This document shows positions 59,249 to 64,000 of a DNA stretch of 64,000 bases, in pieces. The position numbers and the translations under genes were made by a program. The stretch is taken from the NCBI GenBank assembly GCA_048268885.1, contig JBLWUP010000002.1, positions 252,808 through 316,807 of the forward strand, written 5' to 3'. Positions within the stretch are counted from its first letter, which is position 1; each line of letters opens with the position of its first letter. Under the pieces are notes generated by a model. The model was given only the letters and a program-made list of their open reading frames with translations, was not told the origin of the DNA and searched no databases. Source of the stretch: Pelagibius sp048268885 (GTDB lineage Bacteria; Pseudomonadota; Alphaproteobacteria; Kiloniellales; Kiloniellaceae).

Positions 59249-61188
59249 TGGCCGACCAGGTGGCGGTAGATATCGGGCAGGGCGGTGGTCAGGCGGTCGG
59301 GGTGCGGGATGACCGCATAGCCGTTGCGTCCGAAGATGCGGCTGAACCAGGACTTTCCCTTGGTGTCGATGGTGATGCCGAAGACGGCCTGCCCGCTGCG
59401 GCGGGCTTCGCGGATCGCCATGCGGCTGTCCTCGATGCCGTGGCGCCCTTCGTAGTGGTCCAGGTCGTTGGGCTTGCCGTCGGTGATGACCAGCAGCAGG
59501 CGGCGCTGATGGGTCTGGCGCGCGAGTTCGGCGGAGACATGGCGGATCGCCGCGCCCAGACGGGTATAGAACCCGGGGCGCAGCCCGGCGATGCGCGCCT
59601 CGATCTCGGCGCTCATAGGATCGGCGAAATCCTTGCAGCGGGTCAGGTAGACGCGGTCCCGGCGCAGAGAGGAAAAGGCGTGGATCGCGCAGTCGTCGCC
59701 GCAGGCCGTGAGTCCCCAGGCGAAGGCGGTCAGCGCCTCGCGGGCGATGTCGATGACGGCGCGCCCGGTCACCGCGCTTTCGGTGGAGCGCGAGGCGTCC
59801 AGCAGGATCGACACCGCCAGATCGCGGGACTCCGGCCGCACGGCGCGCCAGATGCGGTTGGAGCCCCGCCCGGTGGCGAGCAGCTCGACGCGCGAGCGCA
59901 CGACGGCCTCCAGGTCCAGGTCGTCGCCGTCGGGTTGGCCGGGCAGCACGACATGGCGCGGGCGCAGCGCTTCGAACTGCCGCTTCACCGCGCGGATGCG
60001 CCGCTGCGCGCGGATGTCGCTGGCGAAGGGCGCCGGTTCGGCCGACGGCGGGGCGTCGCTGGCCAGCACGCGGCAGTGCTCGGGCAGATAGCCGCCGCTG
60101 CGCGTGTCCCACTCGGGATAGAGGTGCACGCCGGACAGGCGCTCGCGGTCGACGTCCTCCGGCGCGAGGTCGAGGTGCAGCTTCAGGCGCGTCGCCGGCG
60201 CCTTGGAGATCTGGCCGAGGGCCAGCTCCTCCTGGTCGTCGGCGGCTTTCTTAGCGCTGTCGGGATCGTCGTCGTCGACCCGGCGGTTCAGGTTCAGGAA
60301 CTCGGCCCAGGACAGCACCGCCTCGAAACGGTGCAGGATCAGGCTGTCACGGCGCTCGGCCTGGTCGGCCTTCTGCCGGCGCGCGCGGTGCAGTTTCTTG
60401 TCGTCTTCCTCGCCGGCGGTGCCGCTTTCCGCCGTGTCGTCCTCGGTGGCGGCGCTGAGGACCGCTTGGCGCAGTTCGGGCCAGAGGATGACCGGGAGGA
60501 AGGGCCGATAGCCGCGCGGCGCGCGGATCGTCTGCAGCAGGTCGGAGGCGGGTTCCCCGGCGGTGGTCAGTTCCAGGAGCTTCGGGTCCGGCGTGCTCCC
60601 GTCCCCCAGCAGGTAACGGATGAAACTCTCCACTGCCGCCTCTGCGGGCGGCAGGGTCCGCCGGCCGCGGGACCGCAGGCAGGCCTCGGCCAGCCGCCGG
60701 TAGGGCGCGGCGAGGCCGGGACAGTCGGTCAGCGTCGCCTCGGCCATCCGCCGCGCCGCCGCCAGCGCGCGCAGGTCGGCGCGCAGCGGGTCGTGCTCGG
60801 CGAGCGGCGGGCCGGCATGCGCGGCGGCGGCGGCCAGCCAGAAGTACAGCAGGGCATTGAGCTGTCGCTCTTCGAAGCAGGCGATCCGCGCCGGCAGCCG
60901 CAAGACCTCGCCATCGAAGGAGGCACGGGCCAGTTGCTCTTCCGCCGTGCCGAGGCGACGCCGCCACGACAGCCGGTGGCGGCTCGTCTCCTCGGTCACC
61001 GCTTTGATTTCGACGGCAGGCGGCCCGCCGACACCGCGGAAGAAAACCGCCAGGCGTTCGCGGACGTCTTCCAGGTCCGCGGCGGCGTCCTCGTGGTGCT
61101 CCGGTGCGTCGAAGCGGCTGGCGATGGCGTGCCAGACCTTGCCGACGGTCTCTTCGGGCTCCCAGGGGCTGAAGCCGTCTCCCGACAT
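59245..61188 (-). CDS. norD: NorD, von Willebrand A-domain activator of NO reductase
   Basis: 647-aa cytoplasmic protein. The C-terminal VWA domain (~440-640) has the MIDAS sequence LLDASRSTES, with later LLLVITDGKPNDLDHYEG. The central region is acidic and charged. NorD works with the AAA+ protein NorQ to insert or activate the NorB non-heme iron. It overlaps norE by 4 nt and follows norQ by 10 bp. Confidence 0.92.
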   Translation of the reverse strand: MSGDGFSPWEPEETVGKVWHAIASRFDAPEHHEDAAADLEDVRERLAVFFRGVGGPPAVEIKAVTEETSRHRLSWRRRLGTAEEQLARASFDGEVLRLPARIACFEERQLNALLYFWLAAAAAHAGPPLAEHDPLRADLRALAAARRMAEATLTDCPGLAAPYRRLAEACLRSRGRRTLPPAEAAVESFIRYLLGDGSTPDPKLLELTTAGEPASDLLQTIRAPRGYRPFLPVILWPELRQAVLSAATEDDTAESGTAGEEDDKKLHRARRQKADQAERRDSLILHRFEAVLSWAEFLNLNRRVDDDDPDSAKKAADDQEELALGQISKAPATRLKLHLDLAPEDVDRERLSGVHLYPEWDTRSGGYLPEHCRVLASDAPPSAEPAPFASDIRAQRRIRAVKRQFEALRPRHVVLPGQPDGDDLDLEAVVRSRVELLATGRGSNRIWRAVRPESRDLAVSILLDASRSTESAVTGRAVIDIAREALTAFAWGLTACGDDCAIHAFSSLRRDRVYLTRCKDFADPMSAEIEARIAGLRPGFYTRLGAAIRHVSAELARQTHQRRLLLVITDGKPNDLDHYEGRHGIEDSRMAIREARRSGQAVFGITIDTKGKSWFSRIFGRNGYAVIPHPDRLTTALPDIYRHLVGQ

Positions 61189-61198
61189 GGCGGGGCTC

Positions 61199-62005
61199 CT
61201 ATCCCAGGACGGCGGTCATGAGGTCCAGCAGGCCGCGCTTCACGTCTTCGTCGTCGGTCAGGGGTTCGATCATCGCGGTGCGCACGGCGCGCTCCACCGG
61301 CATGCCCTGGTTGACCAGCGTGGCGCAGTAGACCAGCAGGCGGGTAGAGACGCCTTCTTCCAGATCCTGCCCCTTCAGGCCGCGCAGCTTGCCGGCCAGG
61401 CGGACCAGGGCCGCCGTGCGCTGGGCCGGCAGGCCGCTTTCGGCGGCGACGATCTTCGTCTCCAGCTCCGGCGCCGGGAAGTCGAACTCGAGAGACAGGA
61501 AGCGCTGGCGCGTCGAGGGCTTCAGCGACTTCAGGATGTTCTGGTAGCCGGGGTTGTAGGAAGCGACGAGCATGAAGCCGGGCGCGGCTTCCAGTTCCTC
61601 GCCCGTGCGGTCGATCGGCAGGATGCGCCGGTCGTCGGTCAGCGGATGCAGCACGACGGTCACGTCCTTGCGCGCCTCGACCACTTCGTCCAGGTAGCAG
61701 ATCGCCCCTTCGCGCACCGCGCGGGTCAGCGGCCCGTCGACCCAGACGGTTTCGCCGCCCTTCAGCAGGTAGCGGCCGATCAGGTCGGCGGCGGAGAGGT
61801 CGTCATGGCAGGCGACGGTGTAGATCGGCCGGCCCAGCTGCGCCGCCATATGGGTCACGAAGCGCGTCTTGCCGCAGCCAGTCGGTCCTTTCAGCAGCAG
61901 CGGCAGGCCGTTCGCGTGGGCGGCGGTGAAGATTTCGCACTCGTCGCCCTGAGGGAAATAGGAGGGGGCTTGCGCCCCCTCCTGCAGGTTACGGGAGGTT
62001 TTCAT
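61199..62005 (-). CDS. norQ: NorQ, MoxR-type AAA+ ATPase for NO reductase activation
   Basis: 268-aa ATPase of the MoxR/CbbQ/NorQ group. Walker A is KGPTGCGKT, Walker B is CYLDEVVEA, and sensor 1 is in LVASYNPGYQN. The ATG at 62005 is preferred; a GTG at 62014 that overlaps the norB stop (GTGA) would add three residues. It pairs with NorD to mature the NorBC complex. Confidence 0.92.
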   Translation of the reverse strand: MKTSRNLQEGAQAPSYFPQGDECEIFTAAHANGLPLLLKGPTGCGKTRFVTHMAAQLGRPIYTVACHDDLSAADLIGRYLLKGGETVWVDGPLTRAVREGAICYLDEVVEARKDVTVVLHPLTDDRRILPIDRTGEELEAAPGFMLVASYNPGYQNILKSLKPSTRQRFLSLEFDFPAPELETKIVAAESGLPAQRTAALVRLAGKLRGLKGQDLEEGVSTRLLVYCATLVNQGMPVERAVRTAMIEPLTDDEDVKRGLLDLMTAVLG

Positions 62006-62010
62006 CGGTC

Positions 62011-63381
62011 TCACTCAGCGGCGGCATGCTGCCGCGGGCCGGGTTCGATCACTTCCTTGCGCGGCACCAGCACGGCGTAGAGGAAGAGGGCCATGCCGAG
62101 CACGACCGCCACGCCCGCGCCGAAGCGCATGACATAGAAGATCGCGATCTGATCCTGCACGTCCATGAAGCCCTCGCCCATGACCCGCTGCAGGTGGGTC
62201 TGGACCGTGCCGGCGAAGGTCAGCACGAAGGTCATGAAGGTCATGCCGCCGGCCATCAGCCAGAAGGACGCCATGTTGAGGACCTGGTTGTAGGGATCAC
62301 GGTTCTTCAGGATCGGGAAGGCGTAGGTGAAGATCGCCAGGTTCAGGCAGACATAGGCGCCGAAGAAGGCGAGGTGGCCGTGTGCCGCCGTGATCTGGGT
62401 GCCGTGCGTGTAGTAGTTCACGCCGTGCAGGGTGTGCATGAAGCCCCAGACCCCGGCCCCGAAGAAGGCCAGCGTGGCGCAGCCCAGTGACCACAGCAGG
62501 GCCGCCTTGTTGGGATGGTCGCGCCGCCCCTTCCAGACCATGATGAAGGCGAAGGCCATCATGCCGAAGAAGGGGATGACTTCCAGCGACGAGAAGATCG
62601 AGCCGATCCACTGCCAGTAGCCGGGCGTGCCGATCCAGTAGTAGTGGTGGCCGGTGCCGAGAATGCCGGTGAACAGCGAGGTGGCGACGATGACGTAGAG
62701 CCACTTCTCGACGATCTCGCGGTCGACGCCGGTCAGCTTCAGCATCAGGAAGGCCAGGATGGCCGCCATGATCAGCTCCCACACGCCTTCGACCCAGAGG
62801 TGCACGACGTACCACCAGTACTGCTTGTCCAGGCTGAGGTTCTCGGGATTGTAGAAGGCGAAGAGGAACAGCAGCGCCAGGCCCCAGAGGCCGATCAGCA
62901 GGACGTTGGTGATCGCCGTCTTGCGCCCCTTCAGCACCGTCATGGTGATGTTGAAGAGGAAAATCAGGGCGGCGACCACGATGCCGACCTTGACCCAGAG
63001 CGGCTGCTCCAGGAATTCGCGACCCTCCTTGCCGAGCAGCAGGTTGCCCTCGAAGAGGTTGAAGACGTAGGTCACCACCACGCCCAGCGTGCCGACCACG
63101 AGAATGATCAGCTGCAGATAGGCCAGCATCGGGGAATGGATCTCGCGCTCCGATTCCTCGGGGATCAGGAAGTAGGCCCCGCCCATGAAGCCGAGGATCA
63201 GCCAGACCACCAAGCTGTTGGTGTGCAGCATCCGGACGATGTTGAAAGGCAGCAGCTCGCTCAGCGTGTTGGGCGCGACATAGATCCAGCCGGCGAGCAG
63301 TCCGCCGAGCACCTGGATCGCGAAGAGCGCCATGGCGACGGTGAAGTAGACCTGGGCGATTTTCTGCGTTTGGTATTTCAT
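62011..63381 (-). CDS. norB: Nitric oxide reductase large subunit NorB (cNor)
   Basis: 456-aa heme-copper-oxidase-like membrane protein with about 12 helices, reducing 2 NO to N2O. FeB ligands are H194 (VVHLWVEGVWE) and H245/H246 (GTGHHYYW); heme ligands are H53 (RMLHTN) and H334/H336 (AAHGHLAFF). The conserved E198 and E202 are present. There is no N-terminal quinol-oxidising extension, so it is the cytochrome-c-dependent type and needs NorC. It follows norC by 13 bp. Confidence 0.95.
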   Translation of the reverse strand: MKYQTQKIAQVYFTVAMALFAIQVLGGLLAGWIYVAPNTLSELLPFNIVRMLHTNSLVVWLILGFMGGAYFLIPEESEREIHSPMLAYLQLIILVVGTLGVVVTYVFNLFEGNLLLGKEGREFLEQPLWVKVGIVVAALIFLFNITMTVLKGRKTAITNVLLIGLWGLALLFLFAFYNPENLSLDKQYWWYVVHLWVEGVWELIMAAILAFLMLKLTGVDREIVEKWLYVIVATSLFTGILGTGHHYYWIGTPGYWQWIGSIFSSLEVIPFFGMMAFAFIMVWKGRRDHPNKAALLWSLGCATLAFFGAGVWGFMHTLHGVNYYTHGTQITAAHGHLAFFGAYVCLNLAIFTYAFPILKNRDPYNQVLNMASFWLMAGGMTFMTFVLTFAGTVQTHLQRVMGEGFMDVQDQIAIFYVMRFGAGVAVVLGMALFLYAVLVPRKEVIEPGPRQHAAAE

Positions 63382-63394
63382 CGCTGGGGCCTCC

Positions 63395-63847
63395 TCAACC
63401 CGCGTCGTTCGGCGGCCAGTCCTGCGTGCGGATCTTGTTGGTCCAGCGCAGGAACTCGGTGAGGTCGCGGACTTGTTGGTCTGTCAGATTGAACTGCGGC
63501 ATCTGCCGGCGCCCTTCGATGCCGGTCGGTTGGGCATCCATCCAGCCCTTCATCACTTCAAAGGCGACCTCGGGATCGTCGGCGACGCCCCAGCGGGCCA
63601 TCACGTTCCCCAGTTCGGGGGCGAAGTAGGCGCCTTCACCCAGGATGGTGTGGCAGTTGATGCAGGCCTTCTGCTCCCAGACGCGCTTCCCGCGCGCCAC
63701 GCTTTCGGTCAGGCCGGCCTTGTCGGTCGACACCTCGACGATATAGCCGTGGCTGTGGATCGAAAGCCCGACAAAGATGACGATGAAAAACAATGACCCG
63801 CCGTAGAAGATGTTCCGGGCCATTGATTTCGTCATGACTTCGCGCAT
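63395..63847 (-). CDS. norC: Nitric oxide reductase cytochrome c subunit NorC
   Basis: 150-aa membrane-anchored cytochrome c. One N-terminal helix (IFYGGSLFFIVIFVGLSI) anchors it; the heme site is CINCH (C62, C65, H66) and the distal Met is M116 in RRQMPQF. It passes electrons from cytochrome c to NorB. GGAG lies 6 nt before the ATG at 63847. It is first in the norCBQDEF operon. Confidence 0.95.
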   Translation of the reverse strand: MREVMTKSMARNIFYGGSLFFIVIFVGLSIHSHGYIVEVSTDKAGLTESVARGKRVWEQKACINCHTILGEGAYFAPELGNVMARWGVADDPEVAFEVMKGWMDAQPTGIEGRRQMPQFNLTDQQVRDLTEFLRWTNKIRTQDWPPNDAG

Positions 63848-63910
63848 TGCGCTCTCCTAGGACGAAACGTTTCCGGTGGCGCAAGAATGGCCGCTGCGGG
63901 GGGCGGCGGC

Positions 63911-63926
63911 CTTAACGAAAGTCAAG
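63911..63926. promoter_or_regulatory. FNR/DNR-like box upstream of norC
   Basis: Read on the minus strand, CTTGAC-TTTC-GTTAAG is a near-perfect dyad with the TTGAN-N4-NTNAA form of NnrR/DNR boxes. Its centre is about 71 bp before the norC start, a normal distance for an activator site near -41.5. The Crp/Fnr-family protein encoded at 57133 is the obvious candidate activator. Confidence 0.55.
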
Positions 63927-64000
63927 CGGCAGGCGGCATTCAGCCGCCTTCCGCCCCGCAGGCGGGGAGTCTTGCCGGGGTCTATTCGAAGGTCTTCAGG

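Noticed and set aside
1..64000. CRISPR arrays, tRNA or rRNA genes, insertion sequences
   Set aside because: No regularly spaced repeats, no transposase or integrase frames and no tRNA or rRNA-like sequence were found; the only repeats are the three palindromic pairs.

Overview
The window is high-GC, tightly packed and dominated by catabolic transport operons. The gene families point to an alphaproteobacterium, perhaps of Rhodospirillales type: a NasS/NasT-controlled nitrate operon, a cNor cluster, TRAP, TAXI and TctABC carriers, a TarD-like D-tartrate dehydratase, and alphaproteobacterial-style palindromic repeats. That assignment is inferred from gene content and style, not from a marker gene. 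I saw no rRNA or tRNA gene, no CRISPR array, and no transposase or integrase.

Layout. (1) 1-2114: 3' end of a branched-chain amino acid (Liv-type) ABC operon. (2) 2246-12287: an FCD-type GntR regulator with its own promoter and operator, a peptide/opine-type ABC importer (two ATPases, binding protein, two permeases), a gamma-glutamyltransferase, a DUF1028 protein, and a second GntR protein with two DNA-binding domains. (3) 12284-18843: a minus-strand quinate/shikimate operon (NAD-type dehydrogenase, DctPQM TRAP importer, 3-dehydroshikimate dehydratase) facing a TetR regulator. (4) 19069-27394: a PotDBCA-type transporter, a GT1-like glycosyltransferase, three tandem cupin paralogues and an aldehyde dehydrogenase. 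(5) 27417-30352: D(-)-tartrate dehydratase and a four-domain rhodanese protein. (6) 30389-42698: a lower protocatechuate 4,5-cleavage module. It has a LysR regulator with a duplicated HTH, a TctCBA carrier, LigJ and LigK, and, on the other strand, LigI, a TAXI-TRAP carrier, a dienelactone hydrolase and a cytoplasmic ModA-like protein. (7) 43066-56964: a DUF2218 remnant, then nitrate assimilation: nasT, nasS, an ANTAR-type leader with terminator, the nitrate ABC transporter, nirBD, nasA and cysG. (8) 57064-64000: a Crp/Fnr-family regulator with an FNR-like box, a DUF4202 gene, and the minus-strand norCBQDEF cluster for respiratory nitric oxide reduction.

How it fits together. Quinate or shikimate taken up by the TRAP system becomes 3-dehydroshikimate and then protocatechuate. 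The ligI, ligJ and ligK homologues convert 2-pyrone-4,6-dicarboxylate to pyruvate and oxaloacetate. The ring-cleavage steps between (LigAB, LigC) and a LigU-type isomerase are not in the window. Nitrate is imported, reduced to nitrite by NasA and to ammonium by NirBD, with siroheme made by CysG. NasS/NasT probably act on the leader RNA in front of nrtA. Nitric oxide is handled by cNor under the Crp/Fnr-type regulator. A 29-nt palindromic repeat occurs as an inverted pair at three places, each inside a transporter or cupin operon.
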